A stretch of 64,000 bases of DNA from Combretum micranthum (taxonomy: Eukaryota; Streptophyta; Magnoliopsida; Myrtales; Combretaceae), in assembly GCA_024138025.1 (NCBI GenBank), contig JAMXBD010000368.1, positions 1-64,000 of the forward strand, given 5' to 3'. The notes beneath the pieces were generated by a model. That model was not told the DNA's origin and searched no databases. It saw nothing but the letters and a program-made list of their open reading frames with translations. Positions 1-11,811 of the stretch are shown piece after piece. A program made the translations under genes and the position numbers. The number at the start of each line of letters is the position of its first letter. Position 1 is the stretch's first letter.

Positions 1-1106
1 ACATTGGTTGTTCTTGTACTGGTAGTGAACCTTAATAAAAAAGATAATAATAAAATTGGTGAGCTGTTTTGTGAAAGTGTGTATTGTATTCCTTTGATTG
101 CAATGTCACTTTAAATTAAGTGATAACAAATTGCGTGTATCTTGATAATGTATGTAGTATCAAGTTGAGTGTCTGTATTGCTTGATCACCCCTAAATTGA
201 CTAAAAACTACTGGTACCATAATGTAAATAAATCATGCATTACATACTATGCATAACAAGCATTGAGTAAGTGGTAGCCTACTACTGTTAGTTCTCGGAT
301 CTCTGGTATGGCTTGAATTATCTAGGCCAGAGGGCTAGTAGTTAATTGCAAGATTACTTTTGTTCTGTTAGTACCATAAGAACTACATGGTAAACGAAGG
401 ACGCCGCTTATGGTATTACGTGAGAATAACTAACACTTAGTGGAGTTTCTAAAGCTAAACAGGAAATAAATAATGAAACATGATAAGTATAAAGAGATAA
501 CTAAATTGAGATTGTTATTTCCTGAAAGCTTAAGTCTCTCCTGGGTAGGTGGACCATAGATTGGATCCTTCAACCCCGATGGGAGGGCGTAAATCTTCAT
601 CCTGTTTGGATTCTGGGTTATCCAAGCTTGTAATGTTCATTTGTGTGATTGCTGCATTTCATATGATTGATTAATAACTTGTATGCTATGTGTAATAAGT
701 TCTGGTTATTCACTGAGCTCGTGTTTTAGCTCACACTCCCACAGTCCTTTCAGGTTCACTCTGCGACCGTGGCTCATTACTAGCAGGAGCATGGTCCCGG
801 TAAGAATAGGAGCCAGAAGTTTAAAGTTTAGTGTAGAATTTGAGTATCTATATCTGTAGTAGTTTTATGATGCATTTAATATGCATTAGAATCATCAGTT
901 AAGGTTGTAAGGAATTCTGAAACATGTGATCTGTAATAGTTTGTAATAGTTGTTTACTAATTTAAATCTTATATATGTTTGTTTATTCCATCCAAGCAAC
1001 TAAAAGATCCTACTTTTAGAAATCATGTCATTCCTAGAAGGTAATCTAATAATGTTAATCGAGTGGTCCTTGATTATTATTATTAGAATACCCTCGGGGC
1101 GTGACA
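1..1106 (+). mobile_element. Right-hand part of a long gypsy-type LTR
   Basis: This is the right-hand part of a long LTR; its left edge lies outside the window. It ends at 1106 in a GTGACA-type terminus after a CCCTCGGGGC stretch, and the next base resumes a copia LTR (1107-1150) that is intact in the second copy of the duplication. It was therefore inserted into that copia LTR. The stretch around 580-600 (GGAGGGCGTAAATCT) recurs at about 44080, and a pyrimidine tract with CAG near 750 matches the position of the terminal-exon acceptor in the other LTRs of this window. Here the sequence after the acceptor does not encode the acidic peptide seen elsewhere. Family assignment is by resemblance only. 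Confidence 0.5.
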
Positions 1107-1150
1107 CATATAAGCCCACAAAATTGGTTTACTAAGAATTAAACCTAACA
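1107..1150 (-). mobile_element. Copia LTR edge fragment (copy A)
   Basis: These 44 bp match the high-coordinate edge of the copia LTR at 51431-51866, ending in AACCTAACA, which read on the minus strand is the TGTTAGG start of the LTR. The rest of the LTR is cut off by the gypsy LTR that ends at 1106. Confidence 0.7.
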
Positions 1151-3734
1151 CCTTTAGGACAACAAATCATGCCCGTGCATTTTGAGCTTAAAGAGAGGAT
1201 ATGGATATGCAAAAGTAAAAGTGCATTCTTTGAAAAAAAATTATGTGTAAATGGTAGTGAGTATCAATGACAATTGAAGATTTAGTAAGAAAACTTAGTG
1301 AAGGTGATAAGATAACTTATCGGTTTGTGAAGCTGTGTCGTGGATGATTCACTACCTTGAAAACAAATTTTGGCATGATCTTGTTGCAATTGATTACATC
1401 ATATGCTCCACAAGGTTAACACAATTAGCCTCTAATGTGTGAACTCATGGTAGAAGCTTGAAACAAGTAGAAGTACAATCATCCCTAAAAGAATAGTATG
1501 TAGTGGTTTTCAATAATATGTTAAATTCGTTCTCTTTGTAAAGCAACAAAAATTTTATTTGAAAACTGTTAACTGACCAAATTGAAAATTTCAGTTACAA
1601 ATGAATAATAATACAAAATAATTGGCTATAAATTTAAAATTTAAAATAATTTCTCTATCACATATATTATTCACTAAATAAAAAATAAAATTTGCAATCA
1701 AGAGATTGTAACTGCAATGGAATTTGAAGAGATAATTTAAAAAACTAAGTAACCAATGTTTAAATTGAATTTGCTCAACCTAGACCTGACCATATAGACG
1801 CATGCACATGCGGTCTTTTATTCAAAACACTCATTGAACGGACCAAATTGTATGTTAAGGTTCATTTTAATAAAAATAAAAATATCCCATGTGAGATAAA
1901 GAAGAAGATAAAAGCATAAAAAAAAAAAAAAAGAAAATTCACCAAACCATTTTTTCATTGATATTGATAATTGATAATGTTTATCAAAATATTATCATCC
2001 ATAATTGATAGAGACTGTAAATACATTGAATATAATTCTCAATAGATTTTTTATCGGTCTTGTGTTGTGTGCATCTTAAGCGTGCAATGAAAAAGTATAT
2101 TTTTCTTTCCTTTTTATTTTTTGCTGTGCCCATTTCCTTTAAAAGTTATCATCCACGTTAATGTGTTTCCATTTATAGGCTTTTTTCTTTCTTTTTTTCT
2201 TTTTTAAAGAAAAAGAGTTAGAATAATCTTTTTAAAGTGGTGGTCAATACCCGTACAATAAGATATTTCTCACTGGCGTTTGCTTATAATATGATTCGAT
2301 TTCACTTGTTCTTTTGCGTAAAAGAAACAAAAATAGCCAGTCCTTTTGGTATCTATCTCTGACTCAATCATCTTATAGCTTTTACTTTAAGGTCTTAAGC
2401 TTTTATTACCTTCATATCTTCTCTTTTAATTTTTTTTTCCTACCTTCACTCCAAGCACACCCTACCCCTTTCCCCAATCCATTCATCCCGTGTATTAATG
2501 ATTTTGTCAAAACTTTTTTTTTTTTTTTTAATTTCCTTTACAAAACAAGGGGATGGATTATTGGATCGAACGTATACATCCCACTCGAAAGATCAATTAT
2601 ATAATGCTATTGGACTATGATCTCATTGACGATCAAAACTTTTTGAAGAAAAGTTTTTATACAATATATAGATATATGTATATTGAGAGAGACACACCTA
2701 TTGAAGTAATTTTATATATTACTCACATTAATATATGATGTAGGGCTTTCTCATGTTGTTATAAAAATTTGAAAAATTCAAATGGAAAAATTAAGTTAAA
2801 GAATTCAAAACGTAAAAGGAAAAAAAAAATAGAGAAGGGTTTAAATGGAAAAGTTCAAAGAAAATGATTCAAATAGGAAATCACAAGAGCTGAAAAAGGA
2901 CACAAAAGTTAGGAATAGGAAAATAAGATTTATTGGGTATTATATAAATGCTTGGACAAATGTTGCATAAATATTAATAATTTGTAAATTTATGGTAATG
3001 AAATAGGTAGTTTAAAAAACAATTACTATCTTAATTTGTGAAAATCTAGTTCAAAGATTTGTGATTAACGCTTTGAAGATAAAGAAGAGGGTAAAGCAAT
3101 GTAACAGCTCTCAATCCATAAATATGTTATTATAAAATTAACTTTATCAATGGCCATATAGCCTAACTACATTCCGTCATGATCCTCATCCTTAGGATCG
3201 AGTTTGACTCACACGTTATATGGGTCTTTAGTGGTCGTATTACTGTAAAGAAAAAAAGATAGAAATAACTTTTAAAGATGGTATTTATACAAAGCCTAAC
3301 TACTAAAACTTCCTTAATACACAGAGCTAATATGAAAAATACTGTGAGAGTTAAAGAAAATAAATGAAATATATTCTTCGCATCCCTTGCTCAAATTATA
3401 AGAGCTCATTAAGAATATATGTGTATTAAGCCAACATATTCTACTATTATACTACCATTTGGTTGTTTAGCAAAAATAGGATGTAAAAGTGAGGAACATC
3501 AAAAAATATACCACCATTCATATTAGCACATAATCTCACTTGACTAATCTAATCCAAGCCAAATAGTCTATTCCATTGAAAATTATGTTAGCTATAACCA
3601 CATTCAACGTTTTCAATCTGCAAACTGCTATTCTAATCAAAATATCCTTAACTAAAAAGTGAAAACAAGATACAAAAAATACTAAGAAAAACAAAAGGAA
3701 TGATGAATGTCTAACTTTACTCTGATACCATCTA
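1151..3734. other. Intergenic flank of copy A, no gene seen
   Basis: Long non-coding flank, matched in copy B by 51867-53707. A stretch from roughly 2150 to 2905 has no counterpart in B, where the sequence jumps between the two edges; a short shared CAC at both edges suggests a deletion in B rather than an insertion in A. Two overlapping short open frames at 2314-2738 lie wholly in this A-only piece, are low-complexity (poly-F/poly-Y), and I do not believe they are genes. TSD ATCTA of the next LTR is at 3730-3734. Confidence 0.6.
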
Positions 3735-3849
3735 TGAAATATCCCAAATTTATGCCAACCTAAGTAAGGAATGCTATAATTAAATAGTATAATAGGTAGT
3801 TGATTTTGAATGTTAATTTAAATTTAATTTAGATAGTTTAATTAAATAA

Positions 3850-4218
3850 GGGATAATGAAGAAAATGATACCTTAACTTTCGCAAAAAGAACAATCGGGT
3901 ACCAAAATTTTAATTTTGACTAATTTGATGCCTAAACAAAGTTTTCCTTGATATTTTTCATACCTGAAGTTTGATTTTGAGCAATTTGATACCTGAACAA
4001 ACTTTTCATAGGTTTTTTTCATACTTCATTTCACTTACTTTAGATATGAAAAAAAAAATATGAAAAGTTTGTTCAAGTACCAAATTGTTCAAAACCAAAC
4101 TTGAGGTATGAAAAATGTCAATGAAAACTTTGTTCAGATACCAAATTGTTCAACATCAAATTTCAAGTACTTAATTATTCTTTCTATGAAAGTGAGGTAC
4201 CATTTTTTTCATTTACTC
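3850..4218. mobile_element. Mutator-type MITE with 9-bp TSD
   Basis: A 369-bp foldback element. Its ends are inverted: GGGATAATGAAGAAAATG at the left and, read on the other strand, GAGTAAATGAAAAAAATG at the right, with a further related pair (ACCAAATTGTTCAA / TTTGATACCTGAAC types) towards the middle. It is flanked by perfect 9-bp direct repeats ATTAAATAA at 3841-3849 and 4219-4227. Copy B keeps the empty site, one copy of ATTAAATAA at 53827-53835. The 9-bp TSD points to Mutator-like transposition. There is no coding capacity. Confidence 0.88.
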
Positions 4219-5329
4219 ATTAAATAAATCAAGTGAAATATAAGAAATGATTAGATAAAATGACATAATCGAATTAGTAAATATATTTAATTGAAATTAG
4301 AGATTTCAAATACCACAATTACCTATTTCAACGAATCAAATTACTCAATTCTTTGCAACTATCAATTTGAACTCTATTTTCTTTCAACTTCAATTCCTTA
4401 TATCCTTAAACATACAACTTAGCTAATTGGGTGAATTCCCAAACTCCTAAATATTTAGTTGTTTTAGTCTAAATTCCAATTTCTTAATCCCTAGAAATTT
4501 AAATCCAACTGCTTGCTCATAAATATCAATTCCTAAGTCCTAAATTCCCAAACTTAAACTAAATATCAAATTCCTACCAATTGAATTCATAAACTAAATT
4601 TCTAATTCAATTTATTAATTTTTATTTCCTAAATTCTCTTAACTCTTTCAAATTATTTAAAATTCGTAAAACCTATCATTTAGGAGGCCCATGCCCATCA
4701 TTTAAGCTCAAGCCTAACACCACCCATCATATGAAGATAAATAAAATTTCCTTAGAAAAATCTAACCTCACATTTCGTTTTTCAGTTGCCTCTCTCCCTC
4801 TCCAATCCTCTCTCTTTAGTTCTCTCTAAAAACACTCCAAAACTTCATAATAAAATCCTCTCCAATAAAAACACACATAAGTCTTTGGGTGAATTTGAAG
4901 ATAAAAGTCAAGATTAAAGTAGGAAAGCATGCTTGAAGAAGCCCCATCAAACTAAGGAATTAGGGAAGTGAAGGTTTAGTTGATAGTGGTTCTAGAAAAG
5001 TAAGTTTAATTGATTTTCTTTGTTTGATTGTTGTGAATACATGATTTTGATGAAATTAGTGTTAAATAGATGTGGGATTTATGATGATATTGATGGATGT
5101 AGGATATTTATACATATATGTTAAAACTAGAATGTGTATAGGCATTTGTATACTAGGTGTTTAATAAAATGTATGAAAGAAATATGATGAGTAATGTGTA
5201 TAAGAGTGTTATAGAATCATGAATATGGGTTTGAATGTTGACTTTGAGATGTTTTATATCAAAATTTGTAAACAAATTAGCTAGTTAGTAGGTCAAATTT
5301 AGGGAAAGTGACAAAGGAAAACATGAAAC

Positions 5330-5580
5330 TGACACCTTGCATGTTCGGGCATGATACGATCGGTGATACATGTAGAGATAGGCAATCAAGGGCATGAAGA
5401 TGCCCATGAAACAAACTACCCGAAAATTTTTCAAATGATACAGCCTAAATCACTACTGTGATCGGGGGCGTGATCTTCTTTGTTCCTTTTGTATAATTTC
5501 GGACACCCTTGATCACGAGCATGATGAGGCTAGTGATGTATATCATGACCTCCATCACGGGCATGATCCCATCCCCTTGT
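5330..5580 (+). repeat. GC-rich word cluster in LTR
   Basis: Several imperfect copies of a short self-complementary word occur within about 250 bp of otherwise AT-rich LTR, for example GATCGGGGGCGTGATC at 5460-5475, ATCACGAGCATGATG near 5513 and ATCACGGGCATGATC near 5555. The same cluster, diverged, is at about 54945-55180 in copy B. It lies between the donor-like site and the candidate middle exon. Confidence 0.6.
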
Positions 5581-5952
5581 TAAAAATAAATAAATAAATA
5601 TTCAATAATATCTATTGGTAGTTGTATAAATTAAAATGAGTTAAGTTTATACTTATACTAGTGTACTTTGAATTATAGAGTGTATTGATAGACTTAATAA
5701 CTAATATTGTCTTAGTAAATTCTTTAGAGTCCAACAATTATTATTTAACTATTAATCTAACTAGTGAACTCTTGTAAGACCATATTAACTTGTAATTGGC
5801 TTAAATATAATATAATTGTAGTATGTTAGACCATGAATAATAAGAGGAGTATATTGTTTCAAATGTATATTTACTAGAAAAATGAGTATTTAATATGAGT
5901 TTGAAGTAAGTTGATAATTGATTTAAATGCTTATATAAATTAACTTTTTGAG

Positions 5953-6385
5953 GAGATACATTGGTAGCTTCTGACTTACCCTTTGACCTATCATTTGATG
6001 TTGTTCTAGTTGTAGATTGTATGTCAAGTATGCAGTAACTTGTATATTGTGTGATAGGATATGCATTCTAAAGGAACTAATACTTAAAGAAGGTCTTAAT
6101 AATTGCTTGTTGCTCGTGTATAGTCGTTTAACCTAGTCCAAGAAGCGATAACCCTGCTAGGTGGAAGTGCTCTACTGTTGTTTTGTTGCGCTTGAATTAA
6201 AGAAATAAACTATTGGGTGTTTATTACATTTAGAATAAGTGTGTATACCCATCTTGTATGTGTTTGTGTTACTATTATATGGGCTTCGACTCATTTCTTT
6301 CTTTTTAGGTGTTGACTTGGATGCTGCTGATTATTTTGAGTACAAGGTGACTTTGAAGGAATTTGTTGATGAGTGGAGCGGTTAG
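5953..6385 (+). other. Putative spliced LTR peptide, last two exons (copy A)
   Basis: A candidate middle exon (5953-6027, 75 nt, entered after one base of a codon) reads without a stop and ends before a donor-like GTATGCAG. The candidate terminal exon (6309-6385) follows a pyrimidine tract ending TTTTTAG, and its reading frame joins in phase. It encodes an acidic C-terminus containing DYFEYK and FVDEWSG before a TAG stop. Position, splice phase and the [E/D]-rich character match terminal exons at 28223, 49032, 56200, 58718 and, on the minus strand, 24124. No start codon or first exon is established. This is inference from pattern; the function is unknown. Confidence 0.35.
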
Positions 6386-6964
6386 GATTTGTTAGATTTG
6401 TTTTATTTTTCTTAAAATTAATTCATCCTTTTGAACTTGTATTTCTTTACGGCCCTGTTTATAGAGCTCATGGTTTGTAACTAATTTTTCAAGCTTTATT
6501 TATTTCTTTTCCATTAGGACACGGGTACTCATTGTTTTGAGATACCTGATGGGTTGGTATTATTTATGAATGTTGATCTACTCACAAGAGTAGCTTTTGA
6601 ATAACCTTTTTTTTTTTTTTTTTGTAAAAGTATATTTTATCACTGCAAATCTAGTTGTTTCAATAATCTAATTTAAGTATTATAGAATTTAAATTTGATT
6701 AGCAAATGATCACAATAAACTATAGATTAGTTTATAGTATTAAGTATAACACGTAAGTGTTATACATGGTGGCTGGACACACCTTGATTCTATTCATGGC
6801 ATGGCAATCTATATATATCCAAATTAATAACCTGATTGACATAGACAAAAGGAAATCATTGTAATTTTGTGGACATGATAAACAAGGATAGCTTAGTATC
6901 TTTGATCATTATGCAAATTATCAATTTCTTTAAAGTGCAATTTCACTTTGTATAATTATTAAAA

Positions 6965-8289
6965 GGGAAAATTACATGTTAATGATCTGTGTTGATAACC
7001 TATGATTTTATGTGTTGTGTACCGTAACTTTTTCTGTTAAGTAAGTCACTAGCCACTCATGTTCTCTATAGTAAAAATCTTGAAAACATTTTTATCTCGA
7101 TTCTTCAATTTGGCAGCTCCATGATGCTCTTAAGAAATCTTAAACGAAATCACGATCCTGTTTCGATTGAAAATGAAGGATTTAACGCTAAATAGAGACA
7201 ATCCAACCCTTAAAAAACAACTCCTTGAGCGATTGGAACCTAAAATTGACATGTACTGCAACTCTTTCTTAGGATCCAATCAACTGATAGGAAACTCCAA
7301 ATTGTAGATCGAAACCCCAAACCCTTGCTTTTCGACAGCTTTCATAAAAGGGTAACAACTTTAATTGCTATTTGTGATTTTAATTGAATACAATACACTT
7401 TGGTTCATGGTCTACTAAGTACTAAAGCCTTACTCCACTCTTTCACATTGAAGAATCCTCTTGTACCTTCTTCATTAATAAATGCTCATTCTAATTTCAG
7501 CAATTAATATAAAGAAAAGGAAGAACAAAACAAGATATATTACTACATTTATGATGAAATTAAAAAAAAAAAGTCGCTACCTTTTTTATAGTAGTGAAAA
7601 TGAAATAGACATATGGTTTTTCAAGTATGTCAGTTCATAAGCTCAGATTTTCTCAAATTTCTTTGATAAAATTTGGGGGTTAGGATTTTGATTGTACAAA
7701 AAGCTAATTTTTTAAGGCTTCGATCCATTGTATTCAAGGTTAGGTTTTTCTTTTGGGTAAATTACACCTAAAGGTTATAATATTTCAAGTGGTTTAAAAG
7801 ATATCATAATATTAGAGAAGTAGGTTAGTTGAGGTCTCTAATACGTGTCACAACATGATGAATTTTTTGAGTTTTAATTAAATATACGAATTATTTTTCT
7901 GTTGATACATATCAACAGAGATTTTGATTGATCCACTTCTTTAAATATTATGACATCTTTTTAATACTTGAAATATTATGACCTTAAATGAATTTATCCT
8001 AAAATGTTTTAACCTTCTAGTTTAGTTTACCTTTTTTTTTTTTTCAATTGGAATAGTATTGCAATTTTCTTTAGATTTTTTTAGGAGTTATTTTGTCCAT
8101 TCTGATCAAAGAATGGGTATGAAAATAGTTTCTTAAGTTTCTTTTTTTTTTTTTTTCCTTTTTAGCACATGAATGGCAGGCAGAAAAGTAACGAATAAAA
8201 ATGTAGATTATTATTTTGTCATTGAAAAAACTACAAGCCACTTATTTGTAAAATGGTGAAAATGCATGTTGATTTTGTGTAATTTACCC
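6965..8289. mobile_element. Non-autonomous Mutator-like element (copy A)
   Basis: About 1.3 kb with inverted termini (GGGAAAATTACA at the left, TGTAATTTACCC at the right). The inverted similarity extends inward for roughly 100 bp, including a GTTAAGTAAGTCACT / AGTGACTTACTTAAC-type pair best seen in copy B. Flanks are 9-bp repeats TTATTAAAA (6956-6964) and TTCTTAAAA (8290-8298), one mismatch; in copy B both are TTCTTAAAA. Long terminal inverted repeats plus a 9-bp TSD are typical of Mutator-like elements. No transposase is visible. The element forms the distal upstream region of the CRK gene, ending about 500 bp before its start. Confidence 0.75.
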
Positions 8290-8785
8290 TTCTTAAAATA
8301 TATACATACATGTTATTAAAACTGTTGTTAGACTCAAAAAAAAAAAAAAATATGTTTATAGATTTTATAAGGATTTAATGTTTTAGCATAGATTTGAAAA
8401 TTATTGTGTATTCTTCAAAATTAAAAATATAAATTCATAATTTGGAGATTAGGAACTTGGCCTCTAGTATTAGATTTTTATTTGTATCGAATCTATATTG
8501 GATCAGTATTAATTTAGTATCTTTAGAATCGGTATCAATTAAGTATCGGTTTAGTTTGATTAATTTATAAATAAAACTATCGGTTTTTCATCGGTATGAT
8601 ATCTATATTGGTTTAGCATTTGTTCGTTTTGAAAATGATGTCAAAACGACGATGCAAACAATATTATAATAAATGTATATATATATATATATATATATAT
8701 ATGTAAAATTATCCTTGGTTAACCAGAGCTAGAGCAGCTCTCCTTTAAAACCATCCAATAAACTTGTAACTAAGGACACCGTCGC

Positions 8786-9638
8786 ATGAGACCTGAAAAA
8801 GAAAAAAAAAAAATGAAGAACATCATGTGTTCTTCATCATCGCTCCAGTTTTTTCTTTCCATGATCTTTATCCATCTGGTTTCTTCAACTACTGTCCCGG
8901 AACTATTTCCTTTTCCACGATGTTCAAACAACTTCACAAGCAATACTGCCTACCAATCACAACTAGATACCTTATTCTCTTCCATTACCTCTAATAACAG
9001 CATAAACTATGGATTCTTCAACTCTTCTACTTCTACTAATAAAAACTCCGACACCCCTAACGTTGTCGGCTTATGCCGCGGCGATATACAAGACCGGGCC
9101 TGTAAAACCTGCCTCAGCGCCTCTGTTTACGAGCTAGGACGGCTCTGCCCAAATAAAAAGCAAGCTGTAGTGTATAATGAGAACTGTACATTGCGATACT
9201 CAAACCAGACCTTACTAGGGCATGTTGTGACAAATCTTGAGTACAGTTACTTGTTGCACAATTCTAAAAATGCGTCCGATCCGGGTTCATTCAACCGGGC
9301 TCTCCGTGAGCTCTACGCTAGCCTGCGAAACGACGCAGCGACCGGCGGTTCGCTGCGTAAGTTCGCGGCGGGGAACACTAATGCCGGTTACGTCCCGATC
9401 TTCGCGTCGGCGCAGTGCACGCCGGATCTGTCTGAAGAGCAGTGCACGGATTGTCTTGATGTTGTTTACTCAAGACTGCCTTACTGTTGTTTGGATAAAA
9501 TTGGTGCGATACTTATGAGTCCCAGCTGTAGTTTCAGGTATGAGGTGTATACGTATCTAGACCTTGTTGGTCCCCTGCCTTCACCGCCACCACATGGTTC
9601 GGCGTCATCTCCACATGGTTCGGCGTCATCTCCACCAG
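8786..9638 (+). CDS. CRK-A exon 1: signal peptide and two DUF26 domains
   Basis: Residues about 14-34 form a hydrophobic signal peptide ending LVSS. The first DUF26 has the C-x8-C-x2-C signature at Cys97, Cys106 and Cys109 (counting from the ATG at 8786); the second at Cys211, Cys220 and Cys223. Several N-x-S/T sites suggest glycosylation. A proline/serine-rich linker (SPPPHGSASSPHGSASS) precedes the splice donor CAG|GTACCG; the exon ends after the first base of a codon. The exon is unbroken. If intron 1 is retained, the frame runs on to a stop at 9742 and adds a hydrophobic tail of about 34 residues, which would give a secreted or tail-anchored two-DUF26 protein without kinase. Confidence 0.92.
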
Positions 9639-11811
9639 GTACCGTGGTTATTATGAAGTATTGCATCTTATCCACTAATTTATTATCCATTTTCCTAACC
9701 TTATCTTATTATTTTTTGTTTTTTGTCTTCCCATTATTTTAAAAGTCATCACCTCAATGTCTTTAATCTTAATTTTTTAAATAATAAATACTAAATTCCC
9801 TCGTTAACTGTAAAATTGAAAAATATTTTCCCTCCCTTCCAAAGATAAAGTAATATATAACCACTTCAGTTCCCATATTTATTTTTTTACGGTTTTTCTT
9901 TATGTTAGTTTGTTTAATACCAATAGTTTCTTCTCCCCAAGTTTACGAATTTGTTTAAAACCAATATTTTCTATCATGTAAATGATTTTCTGACTTCAGA
10001 TTGTTAATTTTTTTTCTTTTTAAATATAAAAGAATCGATTGAATTGATTGGAAATGGAAATTTTTTTTTTTGGATGTATAAATAGTTTAATTTTTAATCT
10101 TTTATCGTAGATATCTATATTACTCCCGAGAAGAGTTATTATACTACCTAGTTTTGCCATAATATTTTCATAATTAAAATTAAAAAGAAATAATTATGGA
10201 ATTGCTTCTTCTTTTGCCTTAATTTTACAACTTAAAATTTTATATAGGTAATGGGAATAAATATCTAATTTTTACTTTCATAACTATTTTGTATCTTTCA
10301 TAACAATCCATTTAAGCTCCCGATAATAAATTTAAGTTATTCAATGTTGTTCTAATAATTCAAGTTTGGTGCATGTAAAATTTAATTACTATGATTTTCG
10401 AAACAGTGATTTGTTTTCTGCTTAGTCTCCATCCTATTTATTTCATCTAATTAAGACACATTATGTTGAAACATAATATCTCAAAAAGTTGGGTAAAATC
10501 GGATGGATCTAGTCAATGGTTCGTTCCGATGGGTCTGCCTTTGATTTGTGAAATTTGTAAGAGGGAATAATCAAAAGTAGCAAATACATCAACCTAATTT
10601 CAAATTAACTTTATAACTAATTGTTTACTAATATTTATAAACTTTAAATAATAAAAGAAAACATAAGAAGATGATACACCTATTTCCCCATCCAAAAGAC
10701 AGTTCCGGTACACCACAGACCAAATAATTCTGGCTATTGAATTACAGGGTCTTCATAAAGGGCACATTGGTTGTCATGTATAAATCATAAGAGTAATTAT
10801 AAAAACCTCACTTGTATTTGTTTTATTTGCAAATGTATTATCTTTTCCTTTTTTTTTTTTTCATTCTATCTATCATAAAATAGGAAATAATATATTCGGT
10901 CTATACACATAATATTTGTATTTAATATCATATATACATATATGATGCTTTTAAAGTCCATAACTTTATTAGATTACTTTACTACTTTATATATTATGAT
11001 AGTCTTATTACGTAATTAATTTAATTTACACATATAAGCCCACAAAATTGGTTCATTAAAAAATAATTCTAACGCTCTCCCACTTGAGCTGTATGTGTGT
11101 AATGTTAAAATTATGTATAAACTATATGAGTATTCAAAAATTTTGCTATCACTTCAAAATACATCTCAAAACAATTCGGTCCATCAATCATATATATATA
11201 GGACCGAAAGGGGCTTCATCACATATATCATAACTAAACTTTCAACGATCACATATATCAATAATAATTGAATAATATTGATCAAATATGAATGTGTAGC
11301 ATGAAAATTACATGTAACATGATATAATATGCCTATTTCTAACTGCTCCAACCTTACAATTTATGCCATATGAGTTCAGATTTCAAATTTGAATAAGGAA
11401 CATTATAACTGGAATTAACTATATCACTTTATAATTGAAAAGGAACATATATATATATATATATATTATGGTGAAATTAATGCTATATTTTACAAAAATA
11501 AATAACTTGTAAAAAATTACGGTTATTTCAATTAATCAATAATACATGTTCTGCCAACCATATAAGAGCAGTAAACTAAAATAAAAAGAAAAAAGAAAAA
11601 AAACCAAAACATAAACGCGAATTCGCATTACTTGCAGTCTTGAACTATGAAGCTTTCACAGTTGGAGATAAGGGCGGGCAGATGGCCTTAAAAGAACTTC
11701 CCTATCTTGAATTTGAAAGTGGATAGACAATAGTTTCCTAGTACAAATTAGTTATTTGATTTTTTTGTATCGCTTAAATATGCTATAATGAGTGAAATTT
11801 TGATTTTGCAG
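9639..11811 (+). other. CRK-A intron 1 with inserted copia fragment
   Basis: The intron lies between donor GTACCG and acceptor TTTTGCAG. Its first about 1.2 kb and last about 350 bp match intron 1 of CRK-B; the middle differs because A carries a copia fragment. About 230 bp present in B just upstream of the transmembrane exon (63295-63530) is missing here. A conserved stretch at about 11637-11700, preceded by TTGCAG, looks exon-like and would be in phase with exon 1, but it has a stop in CRK-B; I treat it as chance or relic. Confidence 0.75.
10861..11440 (-). mobile_element. Copia LTR plus internal fragment in CRK-A intron 1
   Basis: The fragment matches the copia LTR and adjacent internal region at about 36660-37230: LTR part 10861-11074, then the polypurine tract (minus-strand AAGTGGGAGAG) and about 360 bp of the untranslated internal 3' region. 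It is truncated at both sides and absent from the CRK-B intron. It ends in an (AT)n run at 11449-11466. Confidence 0.72.

Larger units (their letters stand above)
3735..6806 (+). mobile_element. Solo gypsy-type LTR, copy A (about 3.1 kb)
   Basis: The LTR begins TGAAATATCCC and ends GGCATGGCA, flanked by the 5-bp TSD ATCTA at 3730-3734 and 6807-6811. No internal retrotransposon sequence is attached, so it is a solo LTR. The orthologous insertion with the same TSD is at 53708-56682, so it predates the duplication. Inside are a MITE (3850-4218), a pyrimidine-rich leader (about 4780-4870), a donor-like site near 4997 (GAAAA|GTAAGT), a cluster of GC-rich words (about 5330-5580), a candidate middle exon (5953-6027) and a candidate terminal coding exon (6309-6385). 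The superfamily is inferred from similarity in layout to the LTRs of the gypsy element at 19280. Confidence 0.88.

Noticed and set aside
2314..2738. Two overlapping short open frames
   Set aside because: Low-complexity phenylalanine/tyrosine-rich translation of T-rich DNA, not in the duplicated copy B, no splice or start context.
9237..9518. Alternative-frame open stretch in CRK-A exon 1, also at 60861-61142
   Set aside because: Arginine/serine-rich shadow of the DUF26 frame; conserved only because the true frame is conserved.
9481..9690. Minus-strand frame inside CRK-A exon 1 (and 61105-61326 in CRK-B)
   Set aside because: Shadow of the proline-rich linker on the opposite strand.
11637..11730. 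Possible extra exon in CRK-A intron 1
   Set aside because: In phase with exon 1 and preceded by TTGCAG, but the equivalent in CRK-B has an early stop and it resembles no CRK sequence.
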